Source of the DNA: Lachnospira sp. UBA5912
GTDB taxonomy: Bacteria > Bacillota > Clostridia > Lachnospirales > Lachnospiraceae
Direction: 5' to 3'
Assembly (NCBI GenBank): GCA_002435585.1
Contig: DJDY01000101.1
Span: 201 to 33,393 of the forward strand
Length of the DNA: 33,193 nucleotides
In this document: piece by piece, positions 24,143-32,060 of the stretch
Numbering within the stretch: position 1 is the first letter of the stretch
Layout of the letters: the number at the start of each line of letters is the position of its first letter
Notes under the pieces: model-generated
What the model was told of the DNA's origin: nothing
Databases searched by the model: none
What the model saw: only the letters and a program-made list of their open reading frames with translations
Translations under genes and position numbers: made by a program

Positions 24143-26473
24143 ATGGATATTATTAAAAAGATTGCAGAAGAATTAAGTGTTAAGGCATCACAAGTAGATG
24201 CAGCTGTAAAGCTTATAGATGAGGGATGCACAATACCATTTATTGCAAGATACAGAAAAGAAGTTACAGGAGCATTAAACGATGAACAGCTTCGTGAATT
24301 GGATGACAGACTTAAGTATTTACGTAATCTTGAGGATAGAAAAGCACAGGTTATTGCAAGCATAGAGGAACAGGGTAAGCTTACAGAAGAACTTAAGGAA
24401 CAGATACTTACAGCAGAAACTATGGTACTTGTAGAAGATTTATACAGACCATATAAGCAGAAGAGAAGAACGAGAGCAACCATAGCCAAAGAAAAAGGAC
24501 TTGAGCCACTTGCAGAATATATTAAGGCACAGGATGCTAAGGAAGATATTCTTGTTGAAGCCCAAAAGTATGTATCTGATGAAGAAGGCAGGGAAGTAAA
24601 GAGTGCACAGGAGGCTGTTGCTGGCGCACTTGATATTATAGCTGAGCAGATATCAGATGTTGCGGACTATAGAACATATATAAGAGATATAACATTTAAA
24701 GAAGGAAAGCTTGTTGTAACAGCGAAAGATGCAGAGGCTGAATCTGTATATGAGAATTATTATGATTACAATGAAGCTATAGCCTCTATTCCAGGGCACA
24801 GAGTTCTTGCCATTAACAGAGGAGAGAACGAAAAGTTCCTTACAGTTAAAGTTGAGGCGCCAGAAGAAAGAATACTCAGATATCTTGAGAAACAGATAAT
24901 TACAAACGATAATGAGTATACAACACCATATCTTAAAGAGTGCATAGCAGATGCATATGCCAGACTTATAGCACCAGCCATTGAAAGAGAAATAAGAAAT
25001 ACACTTACAGAAACAGCAGAAGATGGTGCTATCAAGGTCTTTGGCAAAAACCTTGAACAGCTTTTGTTACAGCCACCTATAGCAGGTAAAGTCGTGCTTG
25101 GATGGGACCCAGGATTTAGAAATGGATGTAAGCTAGCAATAGTAGATGCTACAGGTAAAGTACTTGCAACAAAGGTTGTATATCCAACAGAGCCGTTTAA
25201 TAAAGTTGAGGAAACCAAGAAAATAGTAGCAGACCTTATCAAGAAATATAATGTAAACCTTATATCATGCGGTAACGGAACAGCTTCAAGAGAGTCAGAA
25301 CAGATAATTTCAGATATGATTAAGGAATATGACCTTAAGAATGTAGACTACGTTATAACAAATGAAGCTGGTGCTTCCGTATATTCGGCAAGTAAGCTTG
25401 CAACAGAGGAGTTTCCTGACTTTGATGTTAATCAGAGAAGTGCGGTGTCTATAGCAAGACGTGTACAGGATCCACTTGCGGAGCTAGTTAAGATAGACCC
25501 TAAGTCTATAGGAGTTGGACAGTATCAGCATGATATGAACCAGAAGAAGTTAAGTGAAACACTGGGTGGAGTTGTAGAAGATAGTGTTAACAAAGTAGGT
25601 GTTGACCTTAACACAGCCTCAGCGTCACTTCTTGAGTACATATCTGGAATATCCAAGGCAGTTGCAAAGAATATCATAGATTACAGGGAAACTAACGGAA
25701 GATTCACTAACAGAAAGCAGCTTCTTAAGGTAGCTAAGCTAGGACCAAAGGCTTTCGAGCAGTGCGCAGGATTTATGAGAATATCGGGAGGAGATAATCC
25801 ACTTGATGCGACAAGTGTGCATCCTGAAAGCTATGATGCAGCTAAGAAGCTTCTTGAAGTTATGGGATACGATATAGATTCTATAAGTTCAGGTGAGCTT
25901 ATAGGACTTAAGTCTAAGATAGAAGATATGAGCAGACTTGCAGATGAACTTGGAATAGGTACTATAACATTGGAAGATATAGTAAAAGAACTTGAAAAGC
26001 CGGGCAGAGACCCAAGAGATGAGATGCCTAAGCCAATATTAAGAAAAGATGTTCTTGATATGAAAGATCTTACACCAGGCATGATACTTAAGGGTACTGT
26101 GAGAAATGTTATTGATTTCGGCGCATTTGTGGATATCGGAGTCCATCAGGATGGACTCGTCCATATATCACAGATGAGTGCAGACAGAAGGGTTGAACAT
26201 CCGCTTGATATTGTAAGTGTTGGTGATATTGTTGATGTAAGAGTTATAGATGTTGATGTCAACAAAGGAAGAATATCATTATCAATGATTCTTGATGAAA
26301 AGGCGGCCGCAAACAGAGGAAGAAAGAATAATCAGGAAGGTGGCAACAATAAGAATAACAATAAAGAAAACAGGCAGAATACAAGAGCAAACAATCAGGA
26401 TAGAAGCCAGAACAGAAGAAAGAATAAGCAGCAGGGACTTAATCTGAGAGGCCTTGAAAAGTTTATGCATTAA
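24143..26473 (+). CDS. tex: Tex family RNA-binding protein
   Basis: Conserved nucleic-acid-binding protein linked to transcription and RNA metabolism. The 776-residue product contains the Tex N-terminal region (IPFIARYRKEVTGALNDEQLRELDDR), a YqgF-like domain (GWDPGFRNGCKLAIVD), helix-hairpin-helix motifs (VGVDLNTASASLLEYISGIS, GRFTNRKQLLKVAKLGPKAFEQCAGF), and an S1 domain (GMILKGTVRNVIDFGAFVDIGVHQDGLVHISQMS). After the S1 domain a tail of about 50 residues is dominated by Asn, Lys, Arg and Gln, probably disordered and RNA-binding. Tex proteins usually end near the S1 domain, so the tail is an accretion. Own promoter; transcribed alone. Confidence 0.95.
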   Translation: MDIIKKIAEELSVKASQVDAAVKLIDEGCTIPFIARYRKEVTGALNDEQLRELDDRLKYLRNLEDRKAQVIASIEEQGKLTEELKEQILTAETMVLVEDLYRPYKQKRRTRATIAKEKGLEPLAEYIKAQDAKEDILVEAQKYVSDEEGREVKSAQEAVAGALDIIAEQISDVADYRTYIRDITFKEGKLVVTAKDAEAESVYENYYDYNEAIASIPGHRVLAINRGENEKFLTVKVEAPEERILRYLEKQIITNDNEYTTPYLKECIADAYARLIAPAIEREIRNTLTETAEDGAIKVFGKNLEQLLLQPPIAGKVVLGWDPGFRNGCKLAIVDATGKVLATKVVYPTEPFNKVEETKKIVADLIKKYNVNLISCGNGTASRESEQIISDMIKEYDLKNVDYVITNEAGASVYSASKLATEEFPDFDVNQRSAVSIARRVQDPLAELVKIDPKSIGVGQYQHDMNQKKLSETLGGVVEDSVNKVGVDLNTASASLLEYISGISKAVAKNIIDYRETNGRFTNRKQLLKVAKLGPKAFEQCAGFMRISGGDNPLDATSVHPESYDAAKKLLEVMGYDIDSISSGELIGLKSKIEDMSRLADELGIGTITLEDIVKELEKPGRDPRDEMPKPILRKDVLDMKDLTPGMILKGTVRNVIDFGAFVDIGVHQDGLVHISQMSADRRVEHPLDIVSVGDIVDVRVIDVDVNKGRISLSMILDEKAAANRGRKNNQEGGNNKNNNKENRQNTRANNQDRSQNRRKNKQQGLNLRGLEKFMH

Positions 26474-26486
26474 AATATGATGATAA

Positions 26487-26591
26487 TCCCACGATATGCG
26501 AATATTGGGTAGAATTGTGGGAGTGCGTAGCACGGAACAATTCGTAGGTATCATAGTTGGGGGCTTTTGCCCCAACATCATATGATATAAT
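26487..26591 (+). other. Structured intergenic element overlapping a promoter
   Basis: Several stems can be read. TCCCAC (26487-26492) pairs with GTGGGA (26517-26522). Alternatively GAATTGT (26512-26518) pairs with ACAATTC (26537-26543) around GTGC-GTA-GCAC (26523-26533). A third hairpin is GTTGGGGGC-TTTT-GCCCCAAC (26556-26576), extended by TATCATA (26549-26555) with TATGATA (26581-26587). An extended -10 (TGATATAAT, 26583-26591) overlaps the last arm. It is GC-richer than its surroundings and may be a dispersed repeat or an RNA element. Confidence 0.5.
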
Positions 26592-26621
26592 CATATTAAG
26601 AAGAAAGGCGGAATAACAGTA

Positions 26622-27140
26622 ATGGATAATGTTATAGAGTTCGACAGTAAAGTTACGGAAAAAGATCTCATAAGATTTAAGTTTTATCACAAATATCATA
26701 CAGTATCAGGCATGGCAGAGATACTGCTTGCACTGATACTTATAGTACTTTCGGTTATCTCAGTGGGAAAGGTTAATATATCATATACACTTATGGTTGG
26801 TGTATTTGGTATATTTTTCCTTATATTTCCATCTGTAGATATGAAGCTGCGCGCTAAAAGACAGATGCAAAGCGTTGTTACATTTAAGGAAAAGGTACAC
26901 TATAAAATTGATGAAGCTGGTATAACAGTAAGCCTTGGAGATGTTACAGAAACACTCTCATGGGATAAGATATATAAGATAAAGTTTGATGGCAGGAATA
27001 TAGATGTATACATGACAACAGTTAATGCCAATATAATACCAGTAAGGGATTTTGGTGGAAAAGCAGCAGATTTTGTGAAGCTGGCACAGAAACATCTTAA
27101 GCCATTCCAGGTGAAGGTTAATGTTGGTAAGCTTTCGTAA
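26622..27140 (+). CDS. YcxB-like domain membrane protein (second copy)
   Basis: Uncharacterised protein of 172 residues with two predicted membrane helices (about residues 28-46 and 52-68), then the YcxB-like half: KVHYKIDEAGITVSLGDVTETLSWDKIYKIKFDGRNIDVYM. The SWDKIYK segment corresponds to RWDDIIK in the protein at 3480, so the two are paralogues though otherwise divergent. AAGAAAGGCGG precedes the ATG. It probably heads an operon with tsaE-tsaB, since tsaE begins 39 nt after it. Function unknown; association with tsaE may be only positional. Confidence 0.75.
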   Translation: MDNVIEFDSKVTEKDLIRFKFYHKYHTVSGMAEILLALILIVLSVISVGKVNISYTLMVGVFGIFFLIFPSVDMKLRAKRQMQSVVTFKEKVHYKIDEAGITVSLGDVTETLSWDKIYKIKFDGRNIDVYMTTVNANIIPVRDFGGKAADFVKLAQKHLKPFQVKVNVGKLS

Positions 27141-27179
27141 ATAATGCGGCAATCCGCAGAAACGGGTGATGAATATAAT

Positions 27180-27602
27180 ATGATTACAGAAACACACAGT
27201 GCTAAAGAAACATATGAACTTGGGTATAATATGGGAAAGAATGCCAAAGCAGGAGATGTATATTGTCTTGATGGAGATCTTGGTGTTGGAAAGACAGTAT
27301 TTACACAGGGTTTTGCCAAAGGACTTGGAATAGATGAACCTATAAACAGTCCGACATTTACAATAGTTCAGGAATACCACGAAGGAAGACTTCCATTGTA
27401 TCATTTTGATGTATACAGAATAGGCGATATAACGGAGATGGACGAAATAGGATATGAGGAATATTTCTATTCAGAAGGAGTGTGTCTTATAGAATGGGGT
27501 AATCTTATCAGTGAGATTATGCCGGAAAATGCGACCTATATTACGATTAACAAGGATTTATCCAAGGGATTTGACTATAGAAAAATCGAGGTAAGAAAAT
27601 GA
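27180..27602 (+). CDS. tsaE: tRNA t6A biosynthesis ATPase TsaE
   Basis: ATPase that works with TsaB and TsaD in forming N6-threonylcarbamoyladenosine at tRNA position 37. The 140-residue protein has a P-loop LDGDLGVGKTVFTQGFAKGLGI near residue 30, the INSPTFTIVQEY segment and LYHFDVYRI, then EEYFYSEGVCLIEWGN, all standard. GGTGAT upstream supports the ATG at 27180; the ATG at 27144 lacks a site and follows a TGCGG-CAAT-CCGCA hairpin (27145-27158). Its stop overlaps the tsaB start by 4 nt (ATGA), so the pair is translationally coupled. Confidence 0.95.
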   Translation: MITETHSAKETYELGYNMGKNAKAGDVYCLDGDLGVGKTVFTQGFAKGLGIDEPINSPTFTIVQEYHEGRLPLYHFDVYRIGDITEMDEIGYEEYFYSEGVCLIEWGNLISEIMPENATYITINKDLSKGFDYRKIEVRK

Positions 27603-28291
27603 AAGTACTAGCTATTGAAAGTTCAGCAGTTACAGCATCTGTTGCGATTATGACAGAAGATACGCTTATTGCGGAATATACGATTAATTACAAGAAAACA
27701 CATTCACAGACATTACTTCCAATGATAGATGAAATATGTCGCATGACAGAAACAGATGTATCTGATATTGATATAGTGGCAGTGTCTGATGGCCCTGGCT
27801 CTTTTACAGGCTTAAGGATAGGAGCAGCTACAGGAAAAGGAATAGCGCTTGCTAAGGATAAGCCTATGGTTGCAGTACCAACACTCGAGGCTATGGCGTA
27901 CAATCTTATTGGCGATAAAAGGCTTATATGTCCTGTTATGGATGCAAGAAGACAACATTTATACAGTGGATTATACAGGTTTGATGATGAAAAGCTTGTA
28001 ATTATACATGAGCAATGTCTTATATCTTACAAGGAACTTGTTGATATGCTCAACGAGAAGAACGAGGAAGTGGTATTTGTAGGAGATGGCATAGATGTTG
28101 CGGGTGATTATATCAAGGAAAATCTTAAGTGCAGGTATAGTTTTAGTAAACCTCATATAAAGACACAGCGAGCATCAAGTGTTGCACTTGCGGCTATAAA
28201 TATGGCTAAGGAAGGAAAAACTATTAATTCTGACCTTATGAAGCCGGATTATTTAAGACCATCACAGGCAGAAAGAGAACATAACAAATAA
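27599..28291 (+). CDS. tsaB: tRNA t6A biosynthesis protein TsaB
   Basis: Inactive paralogue of TsaD that dimerises with it and is needed for threonylcarbamoyl transfer to adenosine 37 of tRNAs decoding ANN codons. The 230-residue protein begins MKVLAIESSAVTASVAI, followed by KKTHSQTLLPMIDE and VSDGPGSFTGLRIGAATGKGIA, the typical TsaB pattern, and ends KPDYLRPSQAEREHNK. The ATG overlaps the tsaE stop in ATGA. Three imperfect 23-bp repeats (28338-28406) lie between tsaB and rimI. Confidence 0.95.
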   Translation: MKVLAIESSAVTASVAIMTEDTLIAEYTINYKKTHSQTLLPMIDEICRMTETDVSDIDIVAVSDGPGSFTGLRIGAATGKGIALAKDKPMVAVPTLEAMAYNLIGDKRLICPVMDARRQHLYSGLYRFDDEKLVIIHEQCLISYKELVDMLNEKNEEVVFVGDGIDVAGDYIKENLKCRYSFSKPHIKTQRASSVALAAINMAKEGKTINSDLMKPDYLRPSQAEREHNK

Positions 28292-28337
28292 GCTATGAAA
28301 TAGTTGTATATTAATATTAACAATACCATAGTAATAA

Positions 28338-28406
28338 GCAAATAAATATAATAACAATAGGCAAACAAATATAATAGCAAAAGGTGAATGAATATAATGT
28401 TGGAAT
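28338..28406. repeat. Three imperfect 23-bp tandem repeats between tsaB and rimI
   Basis: Units at 28338-28360, 28361-28383 and 28384-28406 share a core AATATAAT in register. The first two are near-identical (GCAAAYAAATATAAT); the third is more diverged. Each holds a TATAAT-like -10 sequence. Confidence 0.6.
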
Positions 28407-28428
28407 ACACCAGAATGGAGAATATATA

Positions 28429-28869
28429 ATGGAATACCATATCAGGGCGATGGAAGAAAGAGATGTGCCTTACGTATCACAGATAGAAAACGAAATATTT
28501 TCACTGCCATGGTCCGGGAAATCTTTTATTGATGCAGCTTGTAATCCGGACAATATATATCTTGTATGTGAATGTACAGGTGAAATAGCCGGATACTGTG
28601 GTATGTGGACAGTTATGGGTGAGGGTAATGTGACTAATGTTGCAGTACATCCGTCGTACAGAAGAAAAGGAATAGCTAACGCACTTCTTAAGGAGATGGA
28701 AAAGAGAGCAAAAGAAAAATCTGTGACAATATTCTTTCTTGAAGTCAGACAAAGTAATGAAGCTGCTAAAAAGCTTTATGAAAAGCTAGGTTATAGTCCT
28801 ATAGGCACAAGAAAAAGATTCTATGAAAAACCAGTAGAAGATGCTGTTGTTATGTCAAAGACACTATAA
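28429..28869 (+). CDS. rimI: Ribosomal protein alanine N-acetyltransferase
   Basis: GNAT enzyme that acetylates the N-terminal alanine of ribosomal protein S18 in its best-known form. The 146-residue protein has the characteristic FSLPWSGKSF segment, the acetyl-CoA-binding VTNVAVHPSYRRKGIANALLKEM with the RRKGIA turn, and the FLEVRQSNEAAKKLYEKLGY motif. GGAG 8 nt upstream decides the ATG at 28429; a GTG at 28384 lies within the tandem repeats. Adjacency to tsaB is typical of Firmicutes. Confidence 0.9.
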   Translation: MEYHIRAMEERDVPYVSQIENEIFSLPWSGKSFIDAACNPDNIYLVCECTGEIAGYCGMWTVMGEGNVTNVAVHPSYRRKGIANALLKEMEKRAKEKSVTIFFLEVRQSNEAAKKLYEKLGYSPIGTRKRFYEKPVEDAVVMSKTL

Positions 28870-28959
28870 CGAATCAGGGATACGTATAAAAGCTATGGTA
28901 ATGCAACAAAGAATGCAGCAGTATGCTTAAACGGATATTGATAAATTATGATAAAGGCT

Positions 28960-29018
28960 GATGATATAAGATGGGTAAATATTTATAATAAATAACCAAT
29001 CTTATATTATCTGATTGG
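28960..29018. repeat. Strong hairpin with an alternative fold between rimI and rnz
   Basis: GATGATATAAGATGGGT (28960-28976) pairs with ACCAATCTTATATTATC (28995-29011) over 17 positions with two G-U pairs. CCAATC (28996-29001) can instead pair with GATTGG (29013-29018). There is no T-run. It may mark the 3' end of rimI or regulate rnz. Confidence 0.55.
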
Positions 29019-29117
29019 CTATTATAGATTATATGACGATATAATTAAATATAGGTATTATATTAAAAAATAATGGCGTATGAATAAAATAAATACAATA
29101 TAAAGAAAGGAGCTGCC

Positions 29118-30032
29118 ATGTTAGATGTATGTTTACTAGGGACGAGTGGAATGCTTCCGCTTCCTGGCAGATGGCTCACTTCACTTATGACAAGATATAA
29201 TGGAAGCAGTCTTCTTATAGATTGTGGTGAAGGGACACAGATAGCGATAAAGGAAAAAGGATGGAGCTACAATCCTATAGATGTGATATGTTTTACGCAT
29301 TATCATGCGGATCATATAAGTGGATTGCCAGGGCTATTGCTTACAATGGGCAACTCGGATAGAAAAGAACCGCTCACGATTATTGGACCTAAAGGACTTA
29401 CAAGAGTGGTTAATGCCTTAAGGGTTATTGCACCGGAGCTTCCATTTGAGATAAATATTATAGAACTTAACGGACAGCAGGAACATTTGTCTATAAATGG
29501 ATATGAAATAGAGGCATTTCGTGTTAATCATGCTGTTACATGCTATGGGTATACTATAAGTATACCAAGGATTGGTAAATTTAATGCAGACAGAGCGAAA
29601 GAACTTGGCATACCATGCCGTATATGGAATAAACTCCAACACGGTCATGAAGTGGAGTATGAAGGTGTTGTATACACACCAGATATGGTTATGGGAGCAC
29701 CAAGAAAGGGAATAAAGCTCACATATTGCACAGATACAAGACCAGTACAGGCGATAGTTGACAATGCGAAAGACTCTGACCTTTTCATATGTGAAGGTAT
29801 GTATGGAGAAAAGGATAAGGAAGCTAAGGCGAAGGAATATAAGCATATGACTTTTTACGAGGCAGCAGAACTTGCAAGCAGGGCAGAAGTAAAAGAAATG
29901 TGGCTTACGCATTACAGCCCATCGCTTATAAGACCGGCTGATTATGTTGGTGGTATAAAGAATATATTTAAGAATGTACGAGCAGCTAAGGATGGACAAA
30001 GTGTGACTCTTAATTTTGAAGATGAAGAGTAG
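29118..30032 (+). CDS. rnz: Ribonuclease Z
   Basis: Zinc-dependent endonuclease that trims the 3' trailer of tRNA precursors. The 304-residue protein is a metallo-beta-lactamase fold with FTHYHADHISGLPG (HxHxDH zinc site near residue 63), LTYCTDTRP, FICEGMYG and the C-terminal WLTHYSPSL histidine. The N-terminal GTSGMLPLPGRWLTS is typical of RNase Z. AAAGGAGCTGCC gives a strong ribosome-binding site. It lies between rimI and tsaD among tRNA-processing genes. Confidence 0.94.
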   Translation: MLDVCLLGTSGMLPLPGRWLTSLMTRYNGSSLLIDCGEGTQIAIKEKGWSYNPIDVICFTHYHADHISGLPGLLLTMGNSDRKEPLTIIGPKGLTRVVNALRVIAPELPFEINIIELNGQQEHLSINGYEIEAFRVNHAVTCYGYTISIPRIGKFNADRAKELGIPCRIWNKLQHGHEVEYEGVVYTPDMVMGAPRKGIKLTYCTDTRPVQAIVDNAKDSDLFICEGMYGEKDKEAKAKEYKHMTFYEAAELASRAEVKEMWLTHYSPSLIRPADYVGGIKNIFKNVRAAKDGQSVTLNFEDEE

Positions 30033-30169
30033 AAGCTGTTATAATTATATAAGTTGTACTGTATGTAGATGCTATTAGTGTGTTTGTTACTGTCAGCGGT
30101 TGAATCAGGTACGACATTATTACACAGAACTATTATGAAAGTTATGTTATAAGGGAAAAGGAGCAGCCT

Positions 30170-30751
30170 ATGAAAAAACACTGGAGAATGGTATTAGCAG
30201 TAATACTATGTGCGGCATTGTGTATAGGATATTATTATTATCTGGCAAATAAGCCGTCGCAAAAGGATGCAACAGATAAAGCAGTCCAGAATGATGAACT
30301 CGCATATCTGACAGCGAGAAATATTAACGATAATTATCCTGAATCAGTGAGAGATGTTGTTAAACTTTATGCAAGGATAACGAAAGAGTATTATGAAGCA
30401 GACATAACGGATGAAGATATAGAAAAGCTGGGACATCAGGCAAGGTTACTCTTTGATGATGAACTCAAGAATACACAGACTGATGATGAGTTTATGAATG
30501 CATTAAAGGATGATATTAATGTATATAGAAGTAATGATGCAAGAATCAGCAGCTTTAGTCTGCAGAGTGCCAATGATACAAAGTATACAACGTTTAATAA
30601 CAGGGAGTATGCATCTTTGCAGCTCGTATATTATATACGTGAGGGAAGTAATCTTAAAACTTCTGGCACCAAGTTTACACTAAGAAAAGATAATTCAGGC
30701 AAATGGAAGATACTTTACTGGGAATTAGTTGATTCGGTTGATTTAAGCTGA
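30170..30751 (+). CDS. Membrane-anchored extracytoplasmic protein, unknown function
   Basis: The 193-residue protein has a single N-terminal membrane segment (about residues 6-26, RMVLAVILCAALCIGYYYYL) with no lipobox before a usable cysteine, so it is probably an uncleaved anchor. The rest is outside the membrane: a helix-rich part (ARNINDNYPESVRDVVKLYARITKEYYEADITDED, beginning as in a pseudopilin-like or NTF2-like fold) and a beta-rich end (YASLQLVYYIREGS, KWKILYWELVDS). It resembles small Lachnospiraceae proteins of the DUF6715 kind, from memory only. It precedes tsaD by 62 nt. Confidence 0.75.
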   Translation: MKKHWRMVLAVILCAALCIGYYYYLANKPSQKDATDKAVQNDELAYLTARNINDNYPESVRDVVKLYARITKEYYEADITDEDIEKLGHQARLLFDDELKNTQTDDEFMNALKDDINVYRSNDARISSFSLQSANDTKYTTFNNREYASLQLVYYIREGSNLKTSGTKFTLRKDNSGKWKILYWELVDSVDLS

Positions 30752-30781
30752 ATTATATTAGCAAATCATGAAATAGAAAAG

Positions 30782-30808
30782 TCCTTTGTGCCTAAAGGAT
30801 AGAAGGAG
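30782..30808 (+). promoter_or_regulatory. Hairpin just upstream of the tsaD ribosome-binding site
   Basis: TCCTTT (30782-30787) pairs with AAAGGA (30794-30799). The same TCCTT could pair with AAGGAG (about 30803-30808), the tsaD ribosome-binding site, so it can act as an anti-Shine-Dalgarno sequence. Whether this matters in vivo is unknown. Confidence 0.35.
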
Positions 30809-30813
30809 AACAT

Positions 30814-31845
30814 ATGGAAGAACAGAAAGATGTGCTGATACTGGCTATTGAAAGTTCATGTGATGAGACAGCGGCAGCAGTTGTAAAGAATGGAAGAACA
30901 ATATTATCAAATGTTATTAATTCACAGATAGCTATTCATACAGAATATGGTGGTGTTGTTCCGGAAATAGCATCACGAAAACACATAGAAAATATAAATC
31001 CTGTTATTAGAATGGCACTTGATGAAGCAAAGGTGACACTTGATGATATAGATGCAATAGGAGTGACATATGGACCTGGACTTGTTGGAGCTCTGCTTGT
31101 AGGTGTAGCAGAGGCTAAGGCACTTGCATTTGCAACAGGGAAACCTCTTGTGGGGGTACATCATATAGAAGGGCATATTGCAGCTAATTATATAGAAAAC
31201 AAGGAGCTTGAACCACCTTTTGTTGCACTTGTAGTATCAGGCGGACACACACATCTTGTTAAGGTTAATGATTATGGCAGTTTTGAGATAATAGGAAGAA
31301 CAAGGGATGATGCGGCAGGAGAGGCATTTGATAAGGTGGCAAGAGCAATAGGGCTTGGATATCCAGGTGGACCTAAGATAGATAAGATAGCTAAAGAGGG
31401 AAATCCTGATGCTATAGTCTTTCCAAGAGCACATGTTGATGATGCACCATATGACTTTTCTTTTAGTGGGATAAAATCAGCAGTACTCAACTATATTAAT
31501 TCGGCAGAAATGAAAGGTGAGACTATAAACAAAGCAGATCTCGCGGCTTCTTTCCAGAAAGCTGTAGTTGATGCTCTTGTGTCACGCGCTATCCGTCTTA
31601 CGAAGGAAAGCGGAATGGATAAACTGGCGGTTGCTGGTGGAGTAGCATCTAATTCGGCGCTTAGAAAAGCGCTTAAAGAAGAATGTGATAAGAATGAAAT
31701 CACATTTTATTCACCATCACCTATTTTTTGTACAGATAATGCGGCTATGATTGGCGTTGCAGCATATTATGAATATATAGCAGGTACAAGACATGGATAT
31801 GATCTTAACGCAGTACCTAATCTCAAGCTTGGAGAAAGAATATAG
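30814..31845 (+). CDS. tsaD: tRNA N6-adenosine threonylcarbamoyltransferase
   Basis: Catalytic subunit that transfers the threonylcarbamoyl group to A37 of tRNA, working with TsaB and TsaE encoded 3 kb upstream. The 343-residue ASKHA-fold protein has [31 protein letters not shown], the metal-binding [35 protein letters not shown], and [13 protein letters not shown] followed by [18 protein letters not shown] lies before the ATG. It is separated from tsaE-tsaB-rimI by rnz and a membrane protein gene. It has its own 3' inverted repeat. Confidence 0.97.
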   Translation: MEEQKDVLILAIESSCDETAAAVVKNGRTILSNVINSQIAIHTEYGGVVPEIASRKHIENINPVIRMALDEAKVTLDDIDAIGVTYGPGLVGALLVGVAEAKALAFATGKPLVGVHHIEGHIAANYIENKELEPPFVALVVSGGHTHLVKVNDYGSFEIIGRTRDDAAGEAFDKVARAIGLGYPGGPKIDKIAKEGNPDAIVFPRAHVDDAPYDFSFSGIKSAVLNYINSAEMKGETINKADLAASFQKAVVDALVSRAIRLTKESGMDKLAVAGGVASNSALRKALKEECDKNEITFYSPSPIFCTDNAAMIGVAAYYEYIAGTRHGYDLNAVPNLKLGERI

Positions 31846-31868
31846 AATTGTTATACTTTAAAATATTT

Positions 31869-31915
31869 ACACTATATATAGATTGACAGAGACTTGAAAC
31901 ATCTATATATAGTGT
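31869..31915 (+). terminator. Perfect 15-bp hairpin downstream of tsaD
   Basis: ACACTATATATAGAT (31869-31883) pairs perfectly with ATCTATATATAGTGT (31901-31915) around a 17-nt loop, followed by a moderately T-rich GATTTGCTTTATT. It is the likely end of the tsaD transcript. Confidence 0.65.
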
Positions 31916-31931
31916 GATTTGCTTTATTGGG

Positions 31932-32028
31932 GTAGTTAAATAGTTATTGTATTTAAGAAATTCTCTAAAGGTGATGGTATACTCTTATTTGTATCATGTA
32001 GTTGAATGGTTATTGAGTTTAAGAAATT
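31932..32028. repeat. 31-bp direct repeat pair upstream of ispD
   Basis: Copies at 31932-31962 and 31998-32028 (66-bp period) match at 27 of 31 positions; both contain TAGTT, GTTATTG and TTTAAGAAATT. They flank an extended -10 box, TGGTATACT (31975-31983). Placed before and after a likely start point, they look like a pair of operators or duplicated promoter parts. Confidence 0.65.
31975..31983 (+). promoter_or_regulatory. Extended -10 promoter candidate for ispD
   Basis: TGG followed by TATACT. No good -35 box is visible; copy one of the direct repeat covers that position. A start near 31990 would give a 70-nt leader. Confidence 0.4.
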
Positions 32029-32060
32029 AAGATATGTAAAAAATATAAAGTGAGGTATGG

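Noticed and set aside
26282..26699. Minus-strand ORFs over the end of tex and the following gap
   Set aside because: They are open mainly because of the structured element and the tex shadow; no ribosome-binding site or family match is evident.
28338..28406. CRISPR array
   Set aside because: The 23-bp units abut directly without unique spacers, and no cas gene is present.
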